A program made the position numbers and the translations under genes. 64,000 nucleotides of DNA from Candidatus Symbiothrix dinenymphae. GTDB taxonomy: Bacteria > Bacteroidota > Bacteroidia > Bacteroidales > Azobacteroidaceae. The notes under the pieces were generated by a model that saw nothing but the letters and a program-made list of their open reading frames with translations, had not been told where the DNA came from and ran no database searches. Positions 44,981 to 55,107 of this stretch are shown in pieces. Location: positions 17,646 through 81,645 of the forward strand of contig BBRT01000327.1 of assembly GCA_001417715.1 (NCBI GenBank). Direction: 5' to 3'. Positions within the stretch are counted from its first letter, which is position 1. Each line of letters begins with the position of its first letter.

Positions 44981-46795
44981 CTATTCTGCCGTCAAATACT
45001 TGGTTCTTTGGCGTTTCTCTTTCACATTCTTCAAGAAACGCTCAATGACCTCATTAAGCAGTTCGGGCTTCATAGCGGCAGGACCGACACAGTCTTGATA
45101 GCCATCCGACAAACCTTGCGGAATGCCATACTCTTCGGCGGCAATCTTATTGCGGTCAGCTTTGCTGACAGGGTACCACAGGCAACTCATCAAACAATTG
45201 CGATAATTGTTGAGCATTTCCACAGGCCATAGACCCGGCTCTGCTGCGGTATCTTCGTAAGTGCCGTGCGACACCAAGGCGGTATGAGAAGTATTGCCAA
45301 GCCAAGACAGCCCAAGACAATCGGACGTAAAAAACGCAAGGTCGGGATTTATTTTTTGCCACGACTGAACAAGTCGCGTCAGTTCGGCGGCAAGATACAT
45401 ATATGCACGGTCGGCATAAGTACAATCATCCCCCACTTTTGTAACAACGCCAACATGCGCGTTAAAAGTCTCGTCCCACACAAAGGCATCGACTTCCTTG
45501 CCAAATTCTTCGAGCAGTGCACGCAACGCATTGATAAACACCTGTCGCGTTTCAGGAAGCGACGGATTGAGTGTATATACTTTGCCAAGCCCCCATCCCG
45601 GTTGCCAAGCGGTTAGAAAGCCTTTGCTGTTTTCGTTTACGTTCACGGCAATCCAGTCCTGCCGAAATTCGGGCAGACCCGAATCGCGATTAAACCCGTC
45701 GGCATAGTAGAATGCAACACGAAATCCAAAATCTTTGGCATACCGAATACGCTTGTGCATCTCATCCAAAGTCATCGCATATTCCCGGCGCACACCCTGC
45801 TCCAATTCAACAATTTTCCATTCCTTGGAGATTTTTTTTGTCTCGAAATCGTACGCAAAGCCGCCTATATAGTCGTACCATCCGTGAAGATTGACGATGG
45901 CGTGCTTACGGTATTCAGCCGGAATAACCGAGGCTAATTTTTCGATATTCGCATACCATCCTTTGCCGTTCTTGGAAAAATAGTCGTAATAGTTAAGATG
46001 AATTTCGTGTGTCCAAGCCGCTCCCGGTGCTATATCGGGAATAGTGTTGTAGAAATTCGAGAGCATACCGTCGGCGTCCTTGTTGTGCAGCAGGAACGCG
46101 AACTTGCGCCGTTCCGATTTCAAAGGCATTTTAGAAGCCGTATATTTGTACGACAATTTGATTTCTCCCTTATTGCCTGCCACCGTCCGGACGTTGAAAT
46201 TCGCGCCGAAATAGGGGTCGGTAGCGACTGCTAATTGCTGCTTGCCGAGGTGTACGTTCAAAGCAGGCAGAGCGAGCCTTTCGCCTTTGTCGGCAGAATT
46301 TGCGCCCATAAAGAAAAACGCTTCTTTCGAGGTGTCCCCGCTCAAAGGGTAGGTTTTGACCTTACCTGCCAGTTCGGGCAAAGTCAATTGAGTAACCACC
46401 GCTTTTTCCGTTTCAAGGGTAAACTCCAAAGTCAAATCCGACCTCACCGGTGTGTCAAACTCAATGTCAACATCATAAATGAGCAGACTGCTTTTGGCAC
46501 TCTCCGGCAGTTCCATACGAACCTGGCAATTGCCGTTGAATCGCTGTGAGCCGGTCTCAATAACGATACGGTAATCGCTGACAGACAACACCGGCGTGAC
46601 CGCACGCGAAGCAGGTGTCAGACGGACAGATACGCCCGATGCTCCACTAATAACAGGTGCTTTGACGCTAATTTTCTGACCGTCCTCGCTAACCCATGTA
46701 ATCAAGTCGCCTTTACCGTTAAGCCCCCCTTTCGCAGAAGCCGCAAACACCGATATTTGCAGAATACAGAATAAAAATACTTTTATTTTCATCAT
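44981..46795 (-). CDS. Putative exported glycoside hydrolase (TIM barrel)
   Basis: 604 residues with signal MMKIKVFLFCILQISVFAASA. The N-terminal third is beta-rich; from about residue 265 there is a barrel-like part: AIVNLHGWYDYIGGF, KDFGFRVAFYYADGF, FVWDETFNAHVG, LAFFTSDCLGLSWLG. The Asp-Glu in VWDETF and the Asp in YYADGF are candidates for acid/base and nucleophile in an alpha-galactosidase-like fold, but I cannot name the family. As the only enzyme in the SusC/D locus it probably acts on its glycan. It has its own -7 element TATCTTTG at 46830-46837. Confidence 0.65.
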   Translation of the reverse strand: MMKIKVFLFCILQISVFAASAKGGLNGKGDLITWVSEDGQKISVKAPVISGASGVSVRLTPASRAVTPVLSVSDYRIVIETGSQRFNGNCQVRMELPESAKSSLLIYDVDIEFDTPVRSDLTLEFTLETEKAVVTQLTLPELAGKVKTYPLSGDTSKEAFFFMGANSADKGERLALPALNVHLGKQQLAVATDPYFGANFNVRTVAGNKGEIKLSYKYTASKMPLKSERRKFAFLLHNKDADGMLSNFYNTIPDIAPGAAWTHEIHLNYYDYFSKNGKGWYANIEKLASVIPAEYRKHAIVNLHGWYDYIGGFAYDFETKKISKEWKIVELEQGVRREYAMTLDEMHKRIRYAKDFGFRVAFYYADGFNRDSGLPEFRQDWIAVNVNENSKGFLTAWQPGWGLGKVYTLNPSLPETRQVFINALRALLEEFGKEVDAFVWDETFNAHVGVVTKVGDDCTYADRAYMYLAAELTRLVQSWQKINPDLAFFTSDCLGLSWLGNTSHTALVSHGTYEDTAAEPGLWPVEMLNNYRNCLMSCLWYPVSKADRNKIAAEEYGIPQGLSDGYQDCVGPAAMKPELLNEVIERFLKNVKEKRQRTKYLTAE

Positions 46796-46843
46796 TGTTT
46801 TTTAATTTATTTTTATACAATTCGGGGTACAAAGATATAACAT

Positions 46844-47977
46844 TTAATCAATATAAACATCTATTTCCGCAAGGCTAACGTATGTGACTATGTAAGCATC
46901 ATCATAATACACTTGAATGTAACGTCCTTGGGAATCAGTAGCCGGCAGGACATCAAGCGTTACCTGAGCCGAGCCGCTACTGGGAAATACGACAGACCCA
47001 ATCGGTTTCCATGCGGCATCACCATAAGTCGGAATATCACCGACAAAAACTTGAACGGTTTTATTAGACGCCTGATCCGGACGACGTGTAAGATTCACTT
47101 TGACTACATGCCGTGATTCATTCATATCCAAAATAATCCAATGCGGAAAACCTGCGAGGGGATTCCATGCCGATTGCCAATAGGTAGCAGGATCATTATC
47201 ATTCACCATAAACCTGCCGCCGCCATCAGTTGCTTCACTGGAAACGCCAAGCACCACAAATGTGGTTTTATCCAGCAGGATGTTTGCCGGAAATGCCGTT
47301 TCATACTCTGCCCACGCGGTATAAAAAGTGTCAATAGCCGACGGTTCGGGGAGAAAAAGCGAACGATAAGTCACTTTCGAAGCTACTTTGGCATCGGGCA
47401 AGGACGCAGAAACGCCTGCCGGAGCAAACACCGTTAAAGTTTCATCGGTTTTGGAAACATACCGTATTTCGCTGCCCAGCAGATAATCCAGGGTAGGCGT
47501 CCATGAGAGCTGTCCTCCGGTTTCGGTAAGGTCAATTTGCAAAACAGGCTGGTGCGCCGTAGATGCCTGAAACAGGGTGTCGTAAACAGTGCCCGTACCC
47601 GTAAAGGGAAGAGAATGGTTGTCGTAGGCATCGGTGGTCACCAGCGTAAAGGTATAAGCCTTTTCCTCCAAACCTGTGATGGGGATAAATAGCGTATCCA
47701 AGCCCGTGGAAGGCGATACCGGAGTGCTCAGCGCATCTTTCCCGCCGTTCCCGTTGTCCCATGTAATATCCACCGTCTTTACATTGGGCGAATTGTAAAG
47801 TACTAATTCTGCCACTACCCTACCCTGTCCTGCCAAAAAATTCACCGACAGCGGTTTAGACAGATACACTTTTTCGCCACCCTCCAAATAATCCTTGTGG
47901 ACGTCCATCATTCCTTCGCAAGCCGTCAGTGTCATACCGGCAAGCACTATACCTACAATAATTCTACTTTTTTTCAT
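46844..47977 (-). CDS. DUF4998-like surface lipoprotein with F5/8-type domain
   Basis: 377 residues. Signal MKKSRIIVGIVLAGMTLTAC with lipobox LTAC. The first 200 residues follow the DUF4998 pattern (MDVHKDYLEGGEKVYLSKP, VKTVDITWDNGNGGKD). The last 150 residues (about 235-377) resemble a discoidin/F5-8C carbohydrate-binding domain (NDNDPATYWQSAWNPLAGFP, HWIILDMNESRHVVKVNL). Typical outer-membrane glycan-binding protein of a SusC/D locus. Confidence 0.82.
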   Translation of the reverse strand: MKKSRIIVGIVLAGMTLTACEGMMDVHKDYLEGGEKVYLSKPLSVNFLAGQGRVVAELVLYNSPNVKTVDITWDNGNGGKDALSTPVSPSTGLDTLFIPITGLEEKAYTFTLVTTDAYDNHSLPFTGTGTVYDTLFQASTAHQPVLQIDLTETGGQLSWTPTLDYLLGSEIRYVSKTDETLTVFAPAGVSASLPDAKVASKVTYRSLFLPEPSAIDTFYTAWAEYETAFPANILLDKTTFVVLGVSSEATDGGGRFMVNDNDPATYWQSAWNPLAGFPHWIILDMNESRHVVKVNLTRRPDQASNKTVQVFVGDIPTYGDAAWKPIGSVVFPSSGSAQVTLDVLPATDSQGRYIQVYYDDAYIVTYVSLAEIDVYID

Positions 47978-48028
47978 TTTTTTTAATTTTTAAATTTGTT
48001 AATTTCTACATTTCTTAATTTCTACATT

Positions 48029-49253
48029 TTATTCTTCATATAGTCCGTAAAATGTCAATTCGGCAAACTGTCCGTATGGTGCTCTGGGATTCCAGATGGC
48101 GGCTTGGTTTGCAACATAGATGCGCACATATTGCACCGGTTCCATGTCCCGCGGGAAGTTGTAATTGTGTCCGGCCTGCGCCATTTTCATGTCTTCATTG
48201 GTATAGTCAATGATATCAGCGCCATCTCCTCCGCCATACGGAATACCCGACGGTTTGATACATTCGCAGTCCATTGCCTTAGTCCAGTCGCTCCAAACCC
48301 CTGTCTGCGAAGGTGTTTCCACAGTGGGGCGCCATACACTAAAGAGGCGTACATTTGCCTGATTATAAAACTTGCCATTCATACGGCGCTGGTGCACCAC
48401 CAAACGGCTCAATTTCGTTTTTTTTGCCCAGATCTATTGTGAATAAGGGGAAATTGCCCTCGTAAGTGACAGCCATCGTATTCAAATCGTCATCTATCAT
48501 AAAAACGTCTCTGCCTCCCCATGCGTCCATGTAAGTGTCATCCACACTCCCTTTCAAATGCATAAATGACATGATGGTTTTATCCAGCCGCTCTTCCCGA
48601 AGCGGGGTAATCACTCCTCCTCCATCCGGCAAAACTGCTATTTGATTGTCCCAGTTGTCACTCACCACCAGTCTGAATTTACGCGGCTCAGGCAGGTAGC
48701 CGCGAATGGTCCGTTCCGCCGAATCGGCAGAGGACTGAATAATGGTTGCCGTTTGCCATTCTCCTCTGGCATCCGTGGTTTGAAAATCGAATGTCAATGG
48801 TGCTCCATCCTCATTTTTCCATGTAAATGCCGCTCCGCCGAAATCTTCGAATATACGGACGGTTTTTGCCGCTTTCGCCAACGAGGATTCAAGCGGTCGA
48901 AACGTCACCGGAACAGGCTCGGATAGGGTCTGCGCACGGCTGATGGAATAAATCAGAGCTTCGTGCGGCAAGGTATCGCTAAACCCTTCCAGCACGAGAT
49001 GATTGTCGTAATAGGAGGCGGTAGCTTCCCGCTTCTGTCCGTTGGTGATGGTGTAAACCGCTTTCACCAACAGCAAATCCGCAGCATCGGGAATGCGGTA
49101 GCTGACGATGGCGCCTCCGGGGATGCGGGTCGTTTCAAGTTCTGTAACCACTCCCGGCATACCCAGGCTTCCATTGAGAGGCTCCAAGGTCTTGTCCGCA
49201 CAGGAAAAGAGTGCAAGTGTCGTAACACATAATACTAAACATCTATTTTTCAT
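48029..49253 (-). pseudogene. DUF4959/DUF5126-type SusE-like lipoprotein, frameshifted at an A8 tract
   Basis: The upstream reading (48363-49253, 296 aa) has lipobox FSC (MKNRCLVLCVTTLALFSC), a DUF4959-like first domain and a DUF5126-like middle domain, and breaks at DLGKKNEIEPFG. The downstream reading (48029-48412) continues the expected C-terminal discoidin-like domain with LSRLVVHQRRMNGKFY, CIKPSGIPYGGGDG and YVRIYVANQAAIW. Removing one A from the run of eight at 48418-48425 joins them as DLGKKTKLSRLVV, about 407 residues in all. Either a phase-variable or slippage site, a fixed mutation, or a sequencing error. Confidence 0.8.
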
Positions 49254-49289
49254 ATTCTTTAATTTTTAATTCGTAATTCGTAATTGTTT

Positions 49290-51287
49290 TTAATATCCCG
49301 GATTTTGAATCAACAGAGGATTCTCGATGATATGCTGTTCTTTGATGGGCAAAAAGTAATCGCGTTGCGTAAATCTCTGTGTATAAACAGATACCGGTAT
49401 GTAATAAGTTGACGCATTGTCACCGCGCACATTCCAACCCTGGATAACACGATTTTGCTCTTTTTCAGCCGTTTTCCAACGACGGCTGTCCCAATAATAC
49501 TCCCCTTCGAAAGCCAGTTCGATGTTCCGTTCACGCTGAATGATTTCGCGCATTCCCTTTTTGGTGCGCGGTTTCGTCGGCTCGATGGCGTAATTCTGCC
49601 AACTGTTTCGAACGCCATCCAGTCCTGCGCGTGCCCGCACCTCGTCAATGAGGTCATATACCTCGTCGGGTGGTGTACCGCTTTCTCCTGCTGCCGTCTC
49701 GTTAAGTGCTTCCGCAAAATAAAGGAGCAGGGAGGCATACCGCATATCAGGATAAGGATATGCGGTTTGGTCAAACGCATTTGGATTTCTGAACGAAACA
49801 AGCAGGCTTACCATCTTTTTTGCGAAATAGCCGGTAACATTGTAGTTCGTAAGTGCCTTGTAGGATGAATAATGTCCCCATAAATTATCCAGAAAGCGTG
49901 TATCTTCGTCCGGTAGAATGACATAGTAATTGGAATGCCATTTCCCACGGTCAAATCCCAAAGAAGAATAATAACGCGGCTCGCGGTTGAAATTCACGAC
50001 GGCTGTGTTTTCGTCTTTCGCTATGTAATATTGGCTCTCCACGGTAGCCTTGCGCACTTGGTAACGGTTGTTGTACCAGGCGGAATCTCGCCATTCTTTG
50101 TCTTCGTCAATGGGCACGCCATGATTGGAATAGAATTGCTCGGCGGTAGAGAAAGGCACGCTTATACTCCCGGTCGCAGCGGAGTTTCCGTCCTGTTGCT
50201 GAACTAAAAAATCGACTATCGTGTAGTAATATATTGGACTTGCAGTAGAATTCCATACTGTTTCAACATTCGCTGACCATTCTGCGGTAACGGCACTGCG
50301 AAGCGTATTGACCAGGCGGGTAGTGTCCGACATGGAGACCTGCGTCCTATAGTCGGATTTTTGGTACAAACGGATATTCCCCTCTGCACAGGCGGCCACA
50401 GCCGCTCTGCATGCGTCCACGGCTTTCACCCAGTGGTCGGGATTCTCTGTCTGGTTGAAAAAGTGTTCACCGTTATGGTCTTTAAAATCGTTGTAAGCGG
50501 TATTGCCGTTGAAAAGCGGACTTGCCCGAAACACGCATACTTTTGCTTTCAGATAGCAGGCAGCAGCATGGACAAACCGCCCCTCTTCGGAAGATTTACT
50601 GCCCACCACCGCCGGCAAGGCATGACCCGTTATCGCCTCGTCAAGCAATTGAATGACATAATCAAAGCAAACGTCGATTTTTTCGCGATACAGGCGTATG
50701 CCGGCAGTCGATACATCAACGGGCAGATTTTCGCGCAAAGGAGTCATCGGTCCATAAAGGCAGAGCAGATAGAAGTGCATGTACGCTTTGAGCGTTTTCG
50801 CCTCAGCAATCATTCTGGCTTTGTCCGCAGGAGTTAAATCCATCACTTTGTCGATATTTTCCAAAAAAACATTACATTCCCTGATACCCGCGTACAGCGA
50901 CCGGGCAGTATAAACACCCTCGCCACCGACTATATCATGAGTGCCACCCCAATAATCGAAATAGGCGGCGGATGAATTATTGTTGCCCAATGCCTGTTGC
51001 ATACCGGCATTGTCACTGCTGATAGACCTGTTCATCACCATTTCCATGGAACCCATCCATGCCGGATTGCTGTTCCAGTGTCCTAACCGAGGCAAAGCCC
51101 AGTAACAGCTTGCCAAATATTTCTCCGTAGTATAACGGTCGGCAAAAGCGTTGTCTATGGTGGCTGTGCCATCAGGCACCACATCCAAGTAATCACTGCA
51201 TGCCGGAAAAATGCCTATCGCGGCAACGATGAATGTAGAGACGTGGCGCGCCACGTCTGTACGAATAAATTTTTTAATTGATTTCAT
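49290..51287 (-). CDS. SusD/RagB-like outer-membrane lipoprotein
   Basis: 665 residues. Lipobox FPAC (Cys near residue 30), followed by SDYLDVVPDGTATIDNAF, typical of SusD. TPR-like helices include ECNVFLENIDKVMDLTPADK and AEAKTLKAYMHFYLLCLYG. The C-terminal RagB domain has MREIIQRERNIELAFEGEYY and ends in ENPLLIQNPGY. Caps the SusC channel and binds glycan at the cell surface. 13 bases separate it from susC. Confidence 0.96.
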   Translation of the reverse strand: MKSIKKFIRTDVARHVSTFIVAAIGIFPACSDYLDVVPDGTATIDNAFADRYTTEKYLASCYWALPRLGHWNSNPAWMGSMEMVMNRSISSDNAGMQQALGNNNSSAAYFDYWGGTHDIVGGEGVYTARSLYAGIRECNVFLENIDKVMDLTPADKARMIAEAKTLKAYMHFYLLCLYGPMTPLRENLPVDVSTAGIRLYREKIDVCFDYVIQLLDEAITGHALPAVVGSKSSEEGRFVHAAACYLKAKVCVFRASPLFNGNTAYNDFKDHNGEHFFNQTENPDHWVKAVDACRAAVAACAEGNIRLYQKSDYRTQVSMSDTTRLVNTLRSAVTAEWSANVETVWNSTASPIYYYTIVDFLVQQQDGNSAATGSISVPFSTAEQFYSNHGVPIDEDKEWRDSAWYNNRYQVRKATVESQYYIAKDENTAVVNFNREPRYYSSLGFDRGKWHSNYYVILPDEDTRFLDNLWGHYSSYKALTNYNVTGYFAKKMVSLLVSFRNPNAFDQTAYPYPDMRYASLLLYFAEALNETAAGESGTPPDEVYDLIDEVRARAGLDGVRNSWQNYAIEPTKPRTKKGMREIIQRERNIELAFEGEYYWDSRRWKTAEKEQNRVIQGWNVRGDNASTYYIPVSVYTQRFTQRDYFLPIKEQHIIENPLLIQNPGY

Positions 51288-51300
51288 ATTTTTAAAATTT

Positions 51301-54300
51301 TTAAAATCCTATATTAAGTCCCACATTAAAAACCCTTTGCAGCGGATAGCCCAGACCGTTGCCTGCCATTTCGGGGTCCCACAGTTTGAACGCGCTGAAA
51401 CAGAGCAGGTTTGTCCCACTCACATAGAAGCGACAATTGCTTATGTGCATCTTTTGAGAAATCTTTTCCGGCAGAGTATAACCCAGTTCCACTGATTTCA
51501 GGCGGAGAAAAGTAGCATCCTGCATAAACCACGTACTGGTTTGGGCATTGTTGCTGTTTTCGGTGATGGGGTCGCTTGACAACCGTGGCCAGAACGCATA
51601 CAGGTTGCGGTCGCCCTCCGACCAGTAACTGTCCACAATGGGTTGTATAATGGCGTTTTCACCGATTTTACCATCGTCGGCGTTAGTGTCCAGGAAAGGC
51701 GATATGGCTTTCAAATCTAACCAGAAAGACTGGCGAGCTGAGCCTTGGAAGAAGAACGAGGCGTCAACACCCTTGAATCCGGCTGAAAGACCGAAACCGT
51801 AGTTGATTTCGGGCTCTTTGGGGTATCCAATGGGCACTTTGTCCAGTGGCGTTATTTTCCCGTCGCCATTGATGTCGCGGTATTTGATGTCGCCGCCCCT
51901 CACCTCGCCGAACTGTTCGGGCGAGTTGTCTTTTTCCACATCGTCTGCAAAAAGCCGTTCGGCAATGTATCCCCATTCCTGGCTAATTTTGTAGCCGACC
52001 TTCGATAGCCATGGCGTGGCACTGTAATCCGGTTCTTCCCATTCAACGACCTTGCTGGTGGCATACGTAAAAGTACTCCGCCCGGTAAGCCAGAAGTCCT
52101 TGTTGAAAAATTTCTGGTAATTCAGTTCCATATCAAAACCCTGCCCCTGAGCTGTTCCCAGATTGGATTTCACTTTGGAGATTGGGATTACGCCCAACTG
52201 TGCCGGCATGACGCGGTCAAGCAAAATATTTGTTCTTTTTTCGTGGAAGAAATCCAAATTTGCCGACAAACCGTTGTCTAAGGCTATTTCAGCACCCAGA
52301 TTAGTCTTGTAAGCGATTTCCCACCCGATACCCTCGTTGGCATATCGGGTAACGTCTACACCACCCGGATTGTATCCGGCAATTCCGCCCCAATGGACAT
52401 CTTTAGGGGAGTTCATATTCACTTTTGCCAGGTAATAGAACCGGTCGCTGTTGCTACCGATGGCATCGTTGCCAACCAAACCGTACGTTCCCTTGAGCTT
52501 AAACGTGTTCACAACACCTTTCAAAGGCTCAAAAAAGGCTTCGTTAGACAGCAACCATGCCAATCCTATTGACGGGAAAAATCCCCAGCGATGACTTGTG
52601 GCAAAGCGCTCGGAACCATTATAGCCGAAATTACCCTCTACAAAGTAGCGAGAGTCGTAATTGTACGCCAAACGACCGGAAACGCCCATATTGCGGTGAG
52701 GCAGCGACAGTTCCAAATCAGTGGCAAGCCCCTCATTCCGCTGCGACATGATATACACCAATAAGGCATTCAGGTTGTGCTCGCGAATCTGCTTGTTGTA
52801 TTCCAGCGCCGATTCCAAATAGAACATCGTATTGATGTTTCGGCCTCCCGCAGAAGGTGTAATCGTTTCGTCCCCGCCGCTCGGATTCAGTCGCCACAAC
52901 TTGTAGGAGCCATCCGTCAGGTCGTAAGACTCCATATTATAGTAAAATGGAGAATATTGGCGGACGGTGGAAAATTCTGAAAAACGGTTCATATTGACCA
53001 TCGCCCTGAGCGATAAACCATCGGTGACCATGTCCAATTTTTGTTTCACTTCAAACTGCGTGAGCGTCATATTGGTACTGTAATCCTTGTAGCCCCTCTG
53101 CGATTCGGCATACGGATTGATATAATTGCCCTGTTCATAATTGCCAAACAGAATATGTTTCACATACGCATTTTCTGCATCCGGCTCATAGTAGGGTTTG
53201 AAATATACCGGATTTGCCTGCATCACTTTTTTGTACATTTCTGTTCCGCCGTCTATCGGTCCGGTATATTCGTCGAACGAAGAACTCAAGCGCAGGACGA
53301 GTTCTGTCGTTTTGGTCAGATTGACATTGACGTTCGAACGCACCGCGTATTTGGTCAGGCTGATATTGGTGTTGAAGTTGTTTCTTCTGTCCACTGTCAG
53401 GTTACCATTGTCTTGCGTGATGTTGGCGGCTACATAATATCGCGCAATCTTTCCGCCACCGCTGACACTCAGGTTGGCGCGTTGGTTGCTGATAACGTCT
53501 TTGAACATGGAGTCATACCAGTCTGTGGCCGGAAAAATATCCGGATAGCGCCCTTCTTCCGTCATACGGATTTTTTCGGGCGTGTAGATGGCTGCTGCTG
53601 ACGGATTACGTGTCAGTAGCGATTCGTTTTGCATCCGCATATACGTTACCGGGTCTGCCGTCGCAATTCTGGTTGTCGGACTTGAAAAGGAATTTTCAAG
53701 GCGCACATTGATACGTGTCGAGCCTTCGGTTCCCTCTTTGGTGGTTACCATAATCACGCCGTTGGCGCCGCGTGCACCGTAAAGCGCGGTGGCGGTGGCA
53801 TCTTTCATGATGGAGAAACTGGCGATGTCGTCGGTATTCAGCCGCGCCAAATCGTCGGTGGTCAGTTCCATCCCGTCAATCAGGATGAGCGGGTCTTTCT
53901 TGGCTTCAGCACCGAAAGTGGTGATACCGCGAATAAAGAAACTCGCGTTGTCCTGCCCGGGTTCGCCGCTGGTCTGATAGGAAATCAAGCCTGCCACACG
54001 TCCTGCAAAGGCAGTGGTGAGGTTGCTGCTGGGCACCTTCAAATCCTTGGCGTTGATGGTGGTAATGGACGAAATCACGCTTTCTTTCTTCTGCTTGCCG
54101 AAAGCCACCACCGTCACTTCATCCAACTCATTCGCCTTGGGCTTGAGCGGAATCACAAAATTCGCCTTGTCACCCACCGTCACAGTGTAGGTGTCATAGC
54201 CCAAAAAAGAAACTTCCAAAACATCCGTCGGCGAAACGTCTATTTTGAATGACCCATCCAAGTCGGTAGCCACTCCACGAGTGCTCCCTTTGATGGTGAT

Positions 54301-54509
54301 GGTGGAACCGGGGATTCCAACGCCGGCTTCGTCGTACACGAAGCCGGTAACGGTCTTCGTCCGTGCCGAAGCACTTGTTGTAACTTGCGCCGCCTCCTGC
54401 GGCGCTTCAGCACGAATGCTTTGCACCCCCCCCCCCCCAAGAGGACGCTAATCAATAGCGATGTTTTTGCAAACTTTGCAAAGTTTTTACACTTGAACTT
54501 TTCTTTCAT
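51301..54509 (-). CDS. SusC/RagA TonB-linked receptor, out of frame at a G13 tract
   Basis: The reading from ATG at 54509 gives MKEKFKCKNFAKFAKTSLLI as signal peptide, reaches a run of 13 G and then leaves frame. The main 1041-residue body begins just past the run at VQSIRAEAPQEAAQV, with a carboxypeptidase-regulatory domain (VTGFVYDEAGVGIPGSTITI), plug (NPLILIDGMEL-like DPLILIDGMELTTDDLARL, ATALYGARGANGVIMVTTK) and barrel. A run of 14 or 11 G would fuse signal and body. A GTG start inside the run could make a body without signal, which would not be exported. Leader promoter at 54571-54578. Confidence 0.88.
54426..54438 (-). repeat. G13 homopolymer in the susC signal region
   Basis: 13 consecutive C on the plus strand (G on the coding strand) at codons 24-28 of susC. 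Lengths 11 and 14 are in frame, 13 is not. Confidence 0.85.
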
Positions 54510-54570
54510 AAATCTAAATTTTAATGTTTAACAAATTTTGTTGTGAATTGCCACTATGACAACTCGGCGG

Positions 54571-54578
54571 CAAAGGTA
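54571..54578 (-). promoter_or_regulatory. -7 element of the susC operon
   Basis: TACCTTTG on the minus strand, 61 bases before the susC ATG, giving a leader longer than most in this window. Confidence 0.65.
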
Positions 54579-54658
54579 GTGAATGTTTTTTGAATGACAA
54601 TGGATTTTTTTGACTTTAACACTTCACTATGTTAATGTTTGTTAATTTCGTTGTTATC

Positions 54659-54756
54659 GTCATTGCGGGCTTGACCCGCAATCCCATGAAAATAAGCTGA
54701 ATGTTGTGCTACAGAGCGATGTAGAACAGGGGATTGCGGGTCAAGCCCGCAATGAC
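54659..54756. repeat. Paired dispersed palindrome
   Basis: Copies in opposite orientation at 54659-54682 and 54733-54756 around 50 bp, same layout as inside the ABC-F gene. Confidence 0.88.
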
Positions 54757-54960
54757 GGTTCGGGCTTTCAGCCCGTAATGACGGTTCGGGCTTTCAGCCC
54801 GTAATGACGGTTCGGGCTTTCAGCCCGCAATGACGGTTCGGGCTTTCAGCCCGCAATGACGGTTCGGGCTTTCAGCCCGCAATGACGGTTCGGGCTTTCA
54901 GCCCGTAATGACGGTTCGGGCTTTCAGCCCGCAATGACGGTTCGGGCTTTCAGCCCGTAA
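54757..54960. repeat. 26-bp tandem hairpin repeat, 7.8 units
   Basis: Unit GGTTCGGGCTTTCAGCCCGY plus AATGAC, repeated 7 times plus 22 bases. Each unit holds CGGGCT/AGCCCG. Only one position varies (C or T). It grows directly from the end of the adjacent palindrome copy. Confidence 0.93.
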
Positions 54961-55107
54961 ATTCAACATCCAACCAATCTTCCGACCACGACCGGGGCTT
55001 GCCCCGCAATCCCGCATCCCTACGAGATGCGCCCCCGACTCCCCCCTGAGGGGGGCTGGGGGGCGACTAAACTCTAAACTCTAAACTCTAATAACTAAAC
55101 TCTATTT
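54961..55107. other. Spacer between susC locus and histidine kinase gene
   Basis: No gene. Contains a degenerate palindrome (GGGGCTTGCCCC), a C/G-rich hairpin (CCCCCCTGAGGGGGG) and a short CTAAACT heptamer run. Confidence 0.6.

Noticed and set aside
54757..54960. Possible CRISPR or protein-coding repeat
   Set aside because: 26-bp units are contiguous without spacers, and no frame carries a start with the rest of a gene.
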